The notes under the pieces: generated by a model
What the model was told of the DNA's origin: nothing
The model's database searches: none
What the model saw: the letters and a program-made list of their open reading frames with translations, nothing else
Origin: JAVVHH01 sp965199585
Lineage (GTDB): Bacteria; Pseudomonadota; Alphaproteobacteria; Acetobacterales; Acetobacteraceae
Reading direction: 5' to 3'
Length of the DNA: 64,000 bases
Assembly (NCBI GenBank): GCA_965199585.1
Contig: CBDASI010000002.1
Location: 1,674,001 to 1,738,000 of the forward strand
Shown here: one piece after another, positions 36,953-46,465 of the stretch
Layout of the letters: each line of letters starts with the position of its first letter
Numbering within the stretch: position 1 is the stretch's first letter
Position numbers and translations under genes: made by a program

Positions 36953-38161
36953 ATGACCGACAAAGAGGATAGCCGGCGGATGCCGGATGATGCCATGCGC
37001 TCCATGCGAGCAGCCCCCCGGTTGCGTCGGCGCGCCTTCGTGGCGGGTGCTGCGGCGACGGTGGCTGGATCCGCCCGTGCCGCAGGCCCGGTCGATCTGT
37101 CGATCGTCGACGTCGCCGGCAACCTGCAACTCACCAGAACTGGCATCGAGCGGTTCCGCACCGCCAACCCCGGCCTGGTGTCCCGCATCAGCTTCTCGCA
37201 GGCGCCGTCGCCAGAGCTGCCGGGCAAGCTGAAGGCGCAGCAGGCGGCGGGCCGGGTCGATATCGATCTGGTGCTGACCGGGCCCGGCGCTCTGTCTGAC
37301 GGCGTGACCCAGGGTCTGTGGGAGGAGGTGCTGCCCAAGCATGCCGCCGCGCTGCCAAAGCTGGACACGCTGTTCACCTCGGGGGCCCGCATGATGCAGG
37401 AGAATTTCGGCCGGGGTCAGGGCATCGCCGTCGCCTACTCGCCGTCTGGCCCGCTCTTCGAATATGCACCCGCTCGGGTGAAGGACGTCCCGAAGAACGC
37501 GGCGGAGCTGCAGGTCTGGGTGCGTGCCCACCCGAACCGCTTCACCTATGCCCGGCCCTATAACTCCGGCCCGGGCTGGACCTGGCTGCAGGGCCTTCCC
37601 TACATCCTGGGCGACGCCGACCCGAGCGATCCGGTCAAGGGCTGGGACAAAAGTTGGGCTTACCTCCAGGCCTTGGGCGAGCACATCGACTACTACCCCA
37701 CTGGCACCACGGCGATGATGAAGGAATTGGCAGAAGAGACCCGCGACGTCGTGGTCTCGACCTGCGGTTGGGACATCAATCCACGCGTGCTGGGCGTGGT
37801 TCCGAAAGAGACGGAAGTGTTCATGCTGGACGGCACAAGCTGGCTGCCGGACACGCAGTTCATGTGCATTCCAAAGGGGGTCCCGGCGGAGAAGATGCCC
37901 GTGCTGCTGGGGCTGATGGCTTTCATGCTGCAGCCCGAGCAGCAGGCTGGTACTTATGACCGCGGCTACTTCTACCCCGGCCCGGTCACGGACGTGCCGC
38001 TATCCGCCGCGCCGGCGGAAAGCCAAGCTGTCGTGCGCGAGTTCGGCCGCCCGCAATACGACCGCTGGATCGCGGAGCGCCCGGTGAAGACACCGCTCAC
38101 GCCGGACCGCCTGGTGCTGGCTTTCCGCCGCTGGGACGAGCAGATCGGCTCGAAGCGATGA
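36953..38161 (+). CDS. ABC transporter extracellular solute-binding protein
   Basis: A 402-residue periplasmic binding protein with a Tat-like leader (LRRRAFVAGAAATVAGSARA; basic residues, then a hydrophobic core). The body follows the family 1/polyamine-iron SBP pattern, including VDIDLVLTGPGALSDGVTQG and a C-terminal WDEQIGSK. No permease or ATPase follows; instead two Gfo/Idh/MocA genes are coupled to it by ATGA/GTGA overlaps. It may deliver a sugar or polyol substrate to permeases encoded elsewhere. Confidence 0.82.
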   Translation: MTDKEDSRRMPDDAMRSMRAAPRLRRRAFVAGAAATVAGSARAAGPVDLSIVDVAGNLQLTRTGIERFRTANPGLVSRISFSQAPSPELPGKLKAQQAAGRVDIDLVLTGPGALSDGVTQGLWEEVLPKHAAALPKLDTLFTSGARMMQENFGRGQGIAVAYSPSGPLFEYAPARVKDVPKNAAELQVWVRAHPNRFTYARPYNSGPGWTWLQGLPYILGDADPSDPVKGWDKSWAYLQALGEHIDYYPTGTTAMMKELAEETRDVVVSTCGWDINPRVLGVVPKETEVFMLDGTSWLPDTQFMCIPKGVPAEKMPVLLGLMAFMLQPEQQAGTYDRGYFYPGPVTDVPLSAAPAESQAVVREFGRPQYDRWIAERPVKTPLTPDRLVLAFRRWDEQIGSKR

Positions 38162-39201
38162 CGATACGGTTCGTCGCGGTCGGGCTCGATCACCGTCACA
38201 TCTGGGACTTGGTGGGTGAGCTGCTGGCTGCTGGAGCCGAATGCGCCGGCTGGTGGCCCGCCACCTCGGACCCGCTGGTGGTGGCCGGGTTCCGCAAGCG
38301 CTTCCCCGATCTGCCGGAGGTCGCAGACAAGGCAGCGTTGATCGAGGATCGGTCCGCCGCGCTCATGGTGTGCGCAGCCGTGCCGGCCGACCGTGCCGGG
38401 CTCGCCATCGCGGCCATGCGGCACGGTAAGGACGTGCTGATGGACAAGCCCGGCGTCACCACCATCGCCGACCTCGCGCGGTTGCAGCAGGCCGTGGCGG
38501 AAACCGGCCGAATCTTTTCCATCTGCTTCTCCGAGCGGTTCTTGGTGCCGGCCACAGGCGTGGCGCTGCAGCTGGTGCGGGATGGCGCGATCGGCCGCGT
38601 GGTGCAGACGGCCGGGTTCGGGCCGCATCGGCTGAACCGCGATATCCGGCCTCCCTGGTTCTTCGATCCGGCTCGCTACGGCGGCATCCTTGCCGATATT
38701 GCGTCACACCAGATCGACCAGTTTCTGGCCTTCACCGGTTCCGCTGACGCCCGCATCGTCGCCAGCACGGTGGGGTTGTTCGAGGACCCGCGGCAGCAGG
38801 GCTTCGAGAATTTCGGGGAAGTGCTGCTGCGCAGTGACCGGGCTTGCGGCTATTGCCGGGTCGACTGGTTCACGCCGGACGGGCTGCCGACCTGGGGCGA
38901 CGGACGCCTGACGGTGACCGGCACGGAGGGCAGCATCGAGCTGCGCAAATACATCGACATCGAGGGCCGGCCCGGCACCAACCATCTCTTCCTGGCCGAT
39001 CGGCATGGAACCCGGCACGTCGACTGTGCCGCCGAGCCCGTCACCTACTTCCGCGACGTGCTGGCCGATGTGCGGGACCGGACGGAGACGGCGATGACGC
39101 AGGAGCATGTCTGGACGGTCTGCCGCCTGGCGCTCGCGGCGCAGGCCGGGGCGGAACGCGTGCAGCTGCCCGGCGGCCTGCCCACGGGATCGCCCGCGTG
39201 A
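38158..39201 (+). CDS. Gfo/Idh/MocA-family oxidoreductase (first of a tandem pair)
   Basis: A 347-residue NAD(P)-dependent dehydrogenase. The Rossmann domain (1-125) has VAVGLDHRHIWDLVG in the nucleotide loop and the conserved KPG-type motif VLMDKPGVTT (near 99). The C-terminal substrate domain contains YGGILADIASHQIDQFL with the catalytic His. It overlaps both neighbours by four bases. Family members act on sugars, inositols and sugar acids; the substrate here is not known. Confidence 0.87.
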   Translation: MTIRFVAVGLDHRHIWDLVGELLAAGAECAGWWPATSDPLVVAGFRKRFPDLPEVADKAALIEDRSAALMVCAAVPADRAGLAIAAMRHGKDVLMDKPGVTTIADLARLQQAVAETGRIFSICFSERFLVPATGVALQLVRDGAIGRVVQTAGFGPHRLNRDIRPPWFFDPARYGGILADIASHQIDQFLAFTGSADARIVASTVGLFEDPRQQGFENFGEVLLRSDRACGYCRVDWFTPDGLPTWGDGRLTVTGTEGSIELRKYIDIEGRPGTNHLFLADRHGTRHVDCAAEPVTYFRDVLADVRDRTETAMTQEHVWTVCRLALAAQAGAERVQLPGGLPTGSPA

Positions 39202-40232
39202 GCCGCCTGCGCATCGGGCTGATTGGGCTGGGCCCAGGGGCGGAGCCGCATGCCAAGAGCCTGCACGACTTGGCTGAGCGTGTGGAGGTGGTCGCAGCGG
39301 CGAGCCGGACTGAGGCCGCGTGCCGTAGCTTCCACAGCCGCTTCGGCTTTGCCGTGACGACGGATATCGACGGTGTCATTGCCGACCCTTCGATCGCGGC
39401 AATGCTGGTGCTCACTCCGCCGGCAGCCCATGCCGCCGTGGCGGAGCGTTGCTTCGCCGCCGGCAAGCACGTGCTGTTGGAGAAGCCGCTGGAACTGACG
39501 GTGGCGCGTGGGGCGGCATTGGTGAAGGCAGGACGTGCGGCGGGGCTGCGCCTGGGCGTCGTGCTGCAGCACCGCTTCCGCCTTGGTAGTGTTCGCCTCC
39601 GAGCAGCGCTGGCAGGCGACGAGCTCGGCACGGTGCTGGCCGCCAGCATGGTGGTGCCCTGGTGGCGGCCGCAGAGCTACTACGACGAGCCCGGGCGCGG
39701 CACGATGGCACGCGACGGTGGCGGCGTGCTGTTGACCCAGGCAATCCACACGCTGGACCTGTTCCGTTCGCTGGTGGGCGTCTCGGCCGTGGAGGCCGCG
39801 CGCGCCGTGACCACCGTGGCGCACCGTATGGAAACGGAGGATTTCGTCTCCGCTCTCTTGCGACTGGGCAATGGCGCACCGGGCACGCTGATGGCGACGA
39901 CTGCAGCCTTCCCAGGTTCACCGGAGCGGATTGAGATCTGGGGCTCGAAGGGGTCGGCCGTGCTGGCGGGCGGAGCGCTTCGACTGAGCTGGATGGCCGG
40001 CGGCGAGGAGGTGATCGAGGCCGAAGGCGGTACGGGAGGGGGGGCTAACATCATGGACTTTCCCAACGACGCGCACCGCGCCGTGCTGGCAGACTTCCTC
40101 GACGCAATCGAAAACGAACGTGACCCGGTGGTGACCGGTGAGGAAGCGCTGGTCAGTCAGCGCCTAGTCGACGACATCCTTGCTTCGGCTCGTAGTCTTT
40201 CACAGCGGACTGTCCACTGTCAGCCATTCTGA
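39198..40232 (+). CDS. Gfo/Idh/MocA-family oxidoreductase (second of a tandem pair)
   Basis: A 344-residue relative with GLIGLGPGAEPHAKSL in the nucleotide loop, LLEKPLELT (near 95) for the catalytic Lys region and GGGVLLTQAIHTLDLFRSL with the active-site His. The GTG at 39198 overlaps the previous stop as GTGA; the upstream open frame is a shadow. It differs clearly from its neighbour, so the pair is not a recent duplication and may catalyse successive steps. Followed by a 690-bp interval holding gene remnants. Confidence 0.87.
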   Translation: MSRLRIGLIGLGPGAEPHAKSLHDLAERVEVVAAASRTEAACRSFHSRFGFAVTTDIDGVIADPSIAAMLVLTPPAAHAAVAERCFAAGKHVLLEKPLELTVARGAALVKAGRAAGLRLGVVLQHRFRLGSVRLRAALAGDELGTVLAASMVVPWWRPQSYYDEPGRGTMARDGGGVLLTQAIHTLDLFRSLVGVSAVEAARAVTTVAHRMETEDFVSALLRLGNGAPGTLMATTAAFPGSPERIEIWGSKGSAVLAGGALRLSWMAGGEEVIEAEGGTGGGANIMDFPNDAHRAVLADFLDAIENERDPVVTGEEALVSQRLVDDILASARSLSQRTVHCQPF

Positions 40233-40281
40233 CCGTTGTCTTGAATTTGCGGAAGACAATCCATGACGAGGTTGAGTTTAG

Positions 40282-40485
40282 TCACTCAAGGTAGGTTCTC
40301 ACGTAGGACCGAAGATTGGCGAAAATGGCCGTACAGCCCAGCACCGTTGCGCGCGGAACCTGCGTGAGCACGGCGTCCAGCGTCTCGTCCAACAGCAGGT
40401 TGCGCGTTCCTGGCGTCAGGCCGTGCCCGATGAACACGATGTTCTGCTCTCTTCCGGCCTCTTTGAGCCCGCTAAGATCGAAGGC
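40282..40485 (-). pseudogene. LacI-family regulator remnant (C-terminal ligand-domain fragment)
   Basis: Reading the minus strand gives NIVFIGHGLTPGTRNLLLDE followed by LDAVLTQVPRATVLGC and a stop at 40282. This matches the C-terminal block of LacI ligand-binding domains (GHELT, iDavi-Q-P). An in-frame stop occurs just upstream near 40485, so only about 60 residues remain and the DNA-binding part is absent. It probably once regulated the adjacent catabolic genes. Confidence 0.55.
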
Positions 40486-40531
40486 TCAAATCGCGATCGT
40501 TGTATAACGTGCGATCGACTGTGACAGTCTG

Positions 40532-40840
40532 TTGCTGCTCGGGAGCTACGAGGCCGGGCACGAGAGGTTCGGGTTGGCGCTGAATGTGGGGGCGCTGATC
40601 CAGGATTATCGGGCAAGGCACGATGCGCCGATTGGTTGGGTCGCCAACGTCTACTGCCAATCGATCGACACGGCGGCGTTCGTCGGACACGACGAATTCG
40701 TGGCGCAAACGGATCACTTCGTGGAACAATGCCACATGGAGCCACCGCTCGACCCGAAGCGCTTGGTCCGGGTGTCGGGTGAACAGGCCATTTCACCACC
40801 GCGTTCGCCCGGGCGGACGGGGTATCATTATCTTTTATAA
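40532..40840 (+). pseudogene. Remnant of a malate/L-lactate-type (Ldh_2) dehydrogenase C-terminus
   Basis: The 102-codon frame contains GHERFGLALNVGALIQDY and later IDTAAFVGHDEFVAQTDHFV, with RLVRVSGEQA. These follow the C-terminal order of Ldh_2 enzymes (glycine-lined helix, iDpaaF, lvPGE). Catalytic N-terminal blocks are missing. It could instead be a diverged short ORF. Between 40233 and 40924 nothing else is recognisable apart from the LacI remnant and the promoter region of the next operon. Confidence 0.5.
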
Positions 40841-40924
40841 CCTGACGCTCATTTGACGATTTGGCCAACAAACTCGGCGTAGACCGATTAGCCGATAAGT
40901 AAACCACAACGGGAGGAAGCAACG

Positions 40925-41995
40925 ATGTCGAAAAGTGGCACGATGAGCATCACAAGGCGTAGCGCGTTACTGGCCGCCCCCGCCCTACTCCTGGCCGGTC
41001 GCAGCCGCGCCGAGACGAGCGTGGCGGGGGTGAAGACGAGCGCCGACATGGCCAAGGCGGAAGCCGAAGGCGCGGTCGTCTTCTATACCCACGATAGCGA
41101 CCCCGCCGGCGCGGCCATCGCCGACGCGTTCACCAAGGACTTTCCCAAGATCAAGGCGTCCTACCTGCGGGCTCAGAACGGCGCGTTGTATAGCAAGCTG
41201 CTCGCCGAACGTTCCGCCGGGCGCTACGGCGTCGACGTCATCCAGTTCTCCGAAGTCAGCACGGCGCTCGATTTCAAGAAACGCGACGGCTACACGCGTT
41301 ACGACTCACCTGAAGCCTCCGCCTATCCGGCAGACGCCCTGAGCTCTCCGTCCGGATACTATTTCTATTCCGGCGTCACCTTCGGCGGCATCGCCTATAA
41401 TACCGACAAGGTTTCCGCCGCCGATGCACCCAAGACCTGGAAGGATCTGCTCAACCCCGCCTGGAAGAATGGTGTCAACACCAAGCAAGCTACCAGCGGC
41501 ATGCAATTCGTCGAGTGGTACGAGCTGAAGAAGCTCTACGGCGAGGGCTTCTGGAAGGAATTCGCCAAGCAGCGTCCGCGCGGTTTCGACTCCCGTATCC
41601 AATTGTTCGACCGGCTCGCCAAGGGCGACGACAAGATCTGCGCCCTGGCCGAATGGGCGGGCTACCAGCTCTACAAGGACCGCGGTGCCCCGATCGCCTT
41701 CGTCACCCCGCCGGACGGCCTGCCCGCCACCCCGATCGCGGCTGGCATCGTCAGCAACGCGCCGCACCCGGAGGCGGCCAAGCTGTTCCTGGACTGGATG
41801 ATGTCGCCCCGGGGGCAGAACCTCTATCAGACCAACAGCTACTTCTATTATCCGTCGCTACGCCGAGACGCCGAGCCGATGCCGGGCGGCATGAAGCTGA
41901 GCGACTTCAAGCTGCTGTATCCGCAGGACATGGATGCCTATGCGGCCGCGCATCCGACCTTCGTGAAAGAGTGGAACGGCATGCTCGGCCTGTAG
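40925..41995 (+). CDS. ABC Fe3+/2-aminoethylphosphonate-type substrate-binding protein
   Basis: A 356-residue periplasmic protein with a twin-Arg/Sec leader (ITRRSALLAAPALLLAGRSR). It follows the FbpA/AfuA-like (SBP family 1/6) order: EGAVVFYTHDSDPAGAAIAD, YGVDVIQFSEVSTALDF, PKTWKDLLNPAWKNG and a hinge GIVSNAPHPEAAKLFLDWMM. A GGGAGGAAG ribosome-binding site is about 4 bp upstream. The permease and ATPase follow immediately, so this is a full importer. The family covers ferric ion, phosphonate and some organic acids; the conserved iron-binding Tyr pair was not clearly identifiable. Confidence 0.87.
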   Translation: MSKSGTMSITRRSALLAAPALLLAGRSRAETSVAGVKTSADMAKAEAEGAVVFYTHDSDPAGAAIADAFTKDFPKIKASYLRAQNGALYSKLLAERSAGRYGVDVIQFSEVSTALDFKKRDGYTRYDSPEASAYPADALSSPSGYYFYSGVTFGGIAYNTDKVSAADAPKTWKDLLNPAWKNGVNTKQATSGMQFVEWYELKKLYGEGFWKEFAKQRPRGFDSRIQLFDRLAKGDDKICALAEWAGYQLYKDRGAPIAFVTPPDGLPATPIAAGIVSNAPHPEAAKLFLDWMMSPRGQNLYQTNSYFYYPSLRRDAEPMPGGMKLSDFKLLYPQDMDAYAAAHPTFVKEWNGMLGL

Positions 41996-41997
41996 CC

Positions 41998-43704
41998 GTG
42001 TCGCTGACGGTGGGGACATCGCTTCGGCGGCGTTTCCCGACGCAGGCCGTGATGGGCCTCGGGGTTGCCGGGCTTGCGGCGTTGCTGGTGCTCTACCCGA
42101 TCTTCTATCTCGTGCAGGCGTCGCTGGACGTCGGCGATCCCGACGTCCGGCCCCCCACCGCGTACGGCCTCGATAACTTCGAACGCCTGCCGCAATACGG
42201 CGAGATCATGCTGAACACGCTGGGCGTGTCGTTCGCGGCCACGATCCTGGCGCTGGTGTTCGGCTTCCTGACCGCCTGGATCCTTAACCGGACGGACGTC
42301 CCGGCCCGGCGCACGCTCGAGCAGCTCATGGCGGTGCCCTACTACGTCACGCCGCTGCTCGGCGCCCTGGCCTGGAGCCTGCTCGGCGCGCCCGAGAGCG
42401 GCTTCGTCAACCAGCTCTGGCGCGCCATGATCGGTGGTGACGGCGTGCTGTTCGACATCACCGGGCCGATCGGCATCGCCTGGGTCATGGCGCTGTTCGA
42501 GGGCTCCGTTGCCTTCGTCATGATCGGTGCGGTGATGAAGTCGATGGATCCGGCGTTGGAGGAAGCCAGCCAGGTCATGGGCGGTAGCAAGTGGCGCACC
42601 ATGTTGCGCGTGACGCTGCCGCTGGTCACGCCCGGCGTGCTCGGCGCGGCCATCTACGTGTTCGCCGAGATGCTCGGCTCGTTCTCCGCCGCCCTCGTGC
42701 TCGGCACGCCCAACCGGTTCTACGTCATCACCACGGCGATGTATCAGCTCGTGTCGCAATACCCGCCGCGCCTGCCGCTGGCCGCCGCCATGGGCGTGTC
42801 GTTGTTCGCGGTCATGTTCCTGATGCTGTTCCTGTATCGCCGGGTCACCAAGGGCCGCAGCTACGTCACCGTCGGCGGCAAGGCGTTCCGGCCGCGCCTG
42901 ATGGATGTCGGGCGCTGGCGCTGGCTACTGTTCGGCGTCTGCGCGCTGTATAGCGTGCTCGCCGTCTTCCTGCCGGTGGCGACGCTGATCTACGTCGCGC
43001 TGCAGAAGCTCGCCGTGACGTTCCCGGCCGCGTCTAACTTCACCCTGGATCATTTCCGCACGGCGCTGTCGCTCAACGCCGTGCGGTCGGCCTTGGTCAA
43101 CAGCGTGCTGCTCGGCCTGCTGACCGCCACACTCGGCGTGGCGATCACCGGGCTGCTGGCCTGGATCATCCAGCGCTCCCGCCTACCAGGCCGCCAGCTG
43201 CTCGAGACGGTCGTCATGCTGCCGCAGGCGGTGCCGCGGCTGGTGTTCGCCTTCGGCATGATGTGGGCCTGGCTCGTGTTCCCGATCCCGATCTACGGCA
43301 CGTTCTGGCTGCTGCTGATCGCCTATCTCACGGTGTTCCTGCCGCTCGGCGTGCGCACGCTCTCGAGCGTCATCGTCCAACTCGACAAGAGCCTCGAGGA
43401 GTGCGGCGAGATCTGCGGCGCCGGCTGGTGGTATCGCATCCGCACCATCACCATGCCGCTGCTGCGCCCCGGCATCCTGGCCGCCTGGTTGCTGATCTTC
43501 GTCGCCAGCGTGCGCGAGCTCGGTGCCTCCATCCTGCTGATGGGCCCGGACAGCAAGGTGCTGACCCCGGCCATCGTGGAAGCCTGGTTCTCGTCGAGTA
43601 GCGAGCTGACCGCAGCGATGGCATTGATCCAAACGCTGGTCGTCGGCCTGGTGATGCTGCTGTTCACCATTGTAACCAACCGCGCCGCACGGCGGGGAGG
43701 CTGA
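41998..43704 (+). CDS. Fused two-domain ABC permease (FbpB type)
   Basis: A 568-residue permease with two homologous halves of about six helices each, typical of FbpB/ThiP-like transporters where one polypeptide makes the whole channel. EAA loops are visible as EEASQVMGGSKWRTMLRVTL in the first half and EECGEICGAGWWYRIRTITM in the second. The GTG at 41998 follows the binding-protein stop by two bases; the longer upstream frame is a shadow. Couples with the ATPase one base downstream. Confidence 0.9.
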   Translation: MSLTVGTSLRRRFPTQAVMGLGVAGLAALLVLYPIFYLVQASLDVGDPDVRPPTAYGLDNFERLPQYGEIMLNTLGVSFAATILALVFGFLTAWILNRTDVPARRTLEQLMAVPYYVTPLLGALAWSLLGAPESGFVNQLWRAMIGGDGVLFDITGPIGIAWVMALFEGSVAFVMIGAVMKSMDPALEEASQVMGGSKWRTMLRVTLPLVTPGVLGAAIYVFAEMLGSFSAALVLGTPNRFYVITTAMYQLVSQYPPRLPLAAAMGVSLFAVMFLMLFLYRRVTKGRSYVTVGGKAFRPRLMDVGRWRWLLFGVCALYSVLAVFLPVATLIYVALQKLAVTFPAASNFTLDHFRTALSLNAVRSALVNSVLLGLLTATLGVAITGLLAWIIQRSRLPGRQLLETVVMLPQAVPRLVFAFGMMWAWLVFPIPIYGTFWLLLIAYLTVFLPLGVRTLSSVIVQLDKSLEECGEICGAGWWYRIRTITMPLLRPGILAAWLLIFVASVRELGASILLMGPDSKVLTPAIVEAWFSSSSELTAAMALIQTLVVGLVMLLFTIVTNRAARRGG

Positions 43705-43705
43705 T

Positions 43706-44794
43706 TTGCAGAACACGCCCTACATCGAGGTCGAGGACCTCACCATCCGCTACGGCAGCTTCGCCGCTGTCGGACCCGTCAGTTTCCGGGTCATGCCGGG
43801 CGAGCAGCTGACGCTGCTGGGGCCGTCCGGCTGCGGCAAGACCACGACGCTACGTGCGGTCGCCGGGCTGGAACGGCCGACCTCCGGTATCATCCGCATC
43901 GGCGGTCAGCTCATGTTCGACGGCGCCGGCATCAACGTGCCGGCCGAGCAACGCGGGCTCTCGATGGTGTTCCAATCCTACGCCATCTGGCCGCACATGA
44001 CGGTATTTGAGAATGTCGCCTACGGCCTGCGCGTCCGCCGCGAGCCCGCCGCGACTTTGCGCGACAAGGTGATGCATGCGCTCGATCTGGTGCAGATGGG
44101 CGCCTACGCGGATCGCCACGCCTCCCAGCTCTCCGGCGGCCAGCAACAGCGTGTTGCCCTCGCGCGCGCCTGCGCTTTCTCGCCCCGAGTGCTGCTCTTC
44201 GACGAGCCGCTCTCCAACCTAGACGCCAAGTTGCGCGGCGATATGCGCGTAGAACTGCGCGAGCTGCAGCACAGGCTGGGTGTGACCTCCCTCTACGTGA
44301 CACACGATTTGGAGGAAGCGCTGGCGATGTCCGACCAAATCGTTGTCATGCGCGGCGGCCGCATCGAGCAGTCGGGCTCGGCGGCCGAGATCTACGATTT
44401 CCCGCGCACCGCGTTCGTGGCCGACTTCGTCGGCTCCGCCAACCTGATCGCCGGTCGCGTGCGTTCAGACCTATCTGCACACGGCGCAGTCGCGCTCGAG
44501 ACGACATCTGGGCAAGTGATCCACGGCGTCACCCATGGCCGCGCGGTCGAGACTGACGCCACCATGTCGGTTCGCACCGTCCATCTTCGCCTCTCGCCCA
44601 ACCCGGTAGATGGCCCCAACGCTTGGCCCGTCATCATCGAGCGGGCCGTGTTCCTCGGCGACCTGATACAAGTCCATCTTGACTGGGGCGGCCAGAAGCT
44701 TGTCCTACGCCAGACTGCACTCAGCCCCATTCCAGCCGAAGGCCCGGGTTACCTCTCCGTGGATCCCGCGCGCTGCGTTCTGCTGGAGCGCTGA
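43706..44794 (+). CDS. ABC ATPase (FbpC/PotA type)
   Basis: A 362-residue ATPase: Walker A GPSGCGKTT (about 38-46), Q-loop FQSYAIWPHM, signature LSGGQQQRVALARAC, Walker B VLLFDEPLSNLDAKLR, switch His THDLEEAL, and a C-terminal TOBE/OB domain from about 240. The TTG start at 43706 is one base after the permease stop. Third gene of the importer. It faces a convergent livF 108 bp away; no clear terminator is visible in that gap. Confidence 0.9.
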   Translation: MQNTPYIEVEDLTIRYGSFAAVGPVSFRVMPGEQLTLLGPSGCGKTTTLRAVAGLERPTSGIIRIGGQLMFDGAGINVPAEQRGLSMVFQSYAIWPHMTVFENVAYGLRVRREPAATLRDKVMHALDLVQMGAYADRHASQLSGGQQQRVALARACAFSPRVLLFDEPLSNLDAKLRGDMRVELRELQHRLGVTSLYVTHDLEEALAMSDQIVVMRGGRIEQSGSAAEIYDFPRTAFVADFVGSANLIAGRVRSDLSAHGAVALETTSGQVIHGVTHGRAVETDATMSVRTVHLRLSPNPVDGPNAWPVIIERAVFLGDLIQVHLDWGGQKLVLRQTALSPIPAEGPGYLSVDPARCVLLER

Positions 44795-44902
44795 CGAGAT
44801 GCTACCGGCCCGCTCTACGGACGAGCCATTCGACACGGGAACTCATGAGAAGCTCTCTTCTGAACCAGATGCCAAACTGCCGTGCCTGGACGATCACTTA
44901 GG

Positions 44903-45688
44903 TCAGGCGCCGACGAGCCCACGGATCGACTGCGCCATGCTCTGGTGGCCCGGGAGTGCAGCGGACACCGAGCCGGTTCCCAGATAGCGCTCCGCCACCT
45001 CGGGGGATCGAAGTAGGTCGGCGGCCGGGCCGCTCATCACCACACGCCCGCTCTCGATCACGTAGCCGCGGTCGGAGATGGCGAGGGCCGATCGTGCATT
45101 TTGCTCGGAGAGCAGGATGGAGATCCCCTGGACGCGCAGCCCGGCGATCAGGCCGAACACTTCCTGCACCAGGAGTGGTGACAATCCCAAGGACGGTTCG
45201 TCCAGGATCAGCAGGGACGGATTCGACATCAGCCCGCGGGCGATCGCCAGCATCTGCTGCTGCCCGCCAGAGAAGTTGCCCACCACCTCGTCCATCCGGT
45301 CCGCCAGCACGGGAAAGCGTTCGCACACCGCGCCGATGCGCGACTCGACCGCCGCCCGGTCTTCCGTTCTGCGGTGCGCGTAGGCGCCCAGGCGCAGGTT
45401 CTCCGCCACCGTCAGGCCAGCGAACACCTGTCGCCCCTCTGGCACGTGCGCGACCCCGAGCCGGACCCGCGCGCCGGTCGACATCGTGTCGATCCGCTGG
45501 CCGTTCAGCAGAACCTGCCCGGTCATGGGTGGCAGCAGCCCGGACACCGTCTTTACCAAGGTGGATTTGCCCGCCCCGTTGGCCCCGATCAGCGTGACGA
45601 TCTCGCCGCGCCGGACCGACAGGTCGAGATCCCACACCACCGGCCCGGCGCCGTAGCCCGCGGATACGCCTCGTAGCTCCAGCATCAC
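44903..45688 (-). CDS. livF: LivF-type ABC ATPase of the aromatic-acid locus
   Basis: A 261-residue ATPase of the HAAT family: Walker A GANGAGKST, signature FSGGQQQMLAIARGL, Walker B LLILDEPSLGLSP and LSEQNARSAL in place of a switch-His segment. Last gene of a minus-strand LivHM-LivG-LivF operon; its GTG start overlaps the LivG stop as GTGA. The neighbouring oxygenase genes suggest that the importer carries an aromatic carboxylate instead of amino acids, as several HAAT systems do. Confidence 0.92.
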   Translation of the reverse strand: MMLELRGVSAGYGAGPVVWDLDLSVRRGEIVTLIGANGAGKSTLVKTVSGLLPPMTGQVLLNGQRIDTMSTGARVRLGVAHVPEGRQVFAGLTVAENLRLGAYAHRRTEDRAAVESRIGAVCERFPVLADRMDEVVGNFSGGQQQMLAIARGLMSNPSLLILDEPSLGLSPLLVQEVFGLIAGLRVQGISILLSEQNARSALAISDRGYVIESGRVVMSGPAADLLRSPEVAERYLGTGSVSAALPGHQSMAQSIRGLVGA

Positions 45689-46464
45689 GCCGCCGCCTGG
45701 ATGTCGGTGCCGAGATACGCCTCGATCACGCGGGGGTCGCGTTGCACCAGGGCTGGTGGGCCCGCCATGATGAGGCGCCCGGCTTCCAGCACGAGCACCT
45801 CGTCGGCGATGCCCATCACCAGCGGCATGTTGTGCTCCACCAGCATCAGCGTGATGCCGCTGTCGCGGATGGCGCGCAGGAAGCCGGCCAGCTCGGCCGT
45901 CTCGCTGTCGTTCAGACCGGCTGCGGGCTCGTCCAGCAATAGCAGGCGGGGCCGGGCCATGAGCGCGCGCACCACCTCCAGCAGCTTCTGCGCGCCCATC
46001 GGCAAGTCCGCCGCATGGGTGTCGCGGAAGCGGGCGAGGCCGACCATCTCGAGCAAGCCTTCGGCACGCCGGGTCGCGTCGCGCTCTTCCCGCCGCTGGT
46101 GCGGCAGCGACAGCATCTGCGGCAGCAGCCCGGCGCGGAGCAGGCGGTGCCGGCCGACCAGCGCGTTCTCCAGCACCGTCATGCCTGGAAACACGCGCGC
46201 GGTCTGGAAGGTGCGAATGAGCCCGAGCGACGCGATCCGCATGGCCGACAAGCCTGAGATCGAGCGCCCCGCCAGCGTCACGTCGCCCGAGGTGGCAGGA
46301 AACAGGTTGGTGATCAGGTTGAACACCGTGGTCTTGCCGGCGCCGTTGGGGCCGATCATGGCCACCAGCCGCCCTTCCGGCACCTCGAACGACACGTCGC
46401 AGGTGGCGTGCAGGCCGCCGAAATGCTTGTCCAGGTGGCTCACCGCGAGCAGGGGGGCGCTCAT
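45685..46464 (-). CDS. livG: LivG-type ABC ATPase of the aromatic-acid locus
   Basis: A 259-residue ATPase: Walker A GPNGAGKTT, LivG-type LIRTFQTARVFPGMTVLENA, signature-region variant LPMGAQKLLEVVRAL, Walker B LLLLDEPAAGLN and the switch His in VEHNMPLVM. It begins two bases after the LivHM fusion stop and overlaps LivF. The degenerate signature is normal for LivG. Confidence 0.92.
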   Translation of the reverse strand: MSAPLLAVSHLDKHFGGLHATCDVSFEVPEGRLVAMIGPNGAGKTTVFNLITNLFPATSGDVTLAGRSISGLSAMRIASLGLIRTFQTARVFPGMTVLENALVGRHRLLRAGLLPQMLSLPHQRREERDATRRAEGLLEMVGLARFRDTHAADLPMGAQKLLEVVRALMARPRLLLLDEPAAGLNDSETAELAGFLRAIRDSGITLMLVEHNMPLVMGIADEVLVLEAGRLIMAGPPALVQRDPRVIEAYLGTDIQAAA

Positions 46465-46465
46465 C

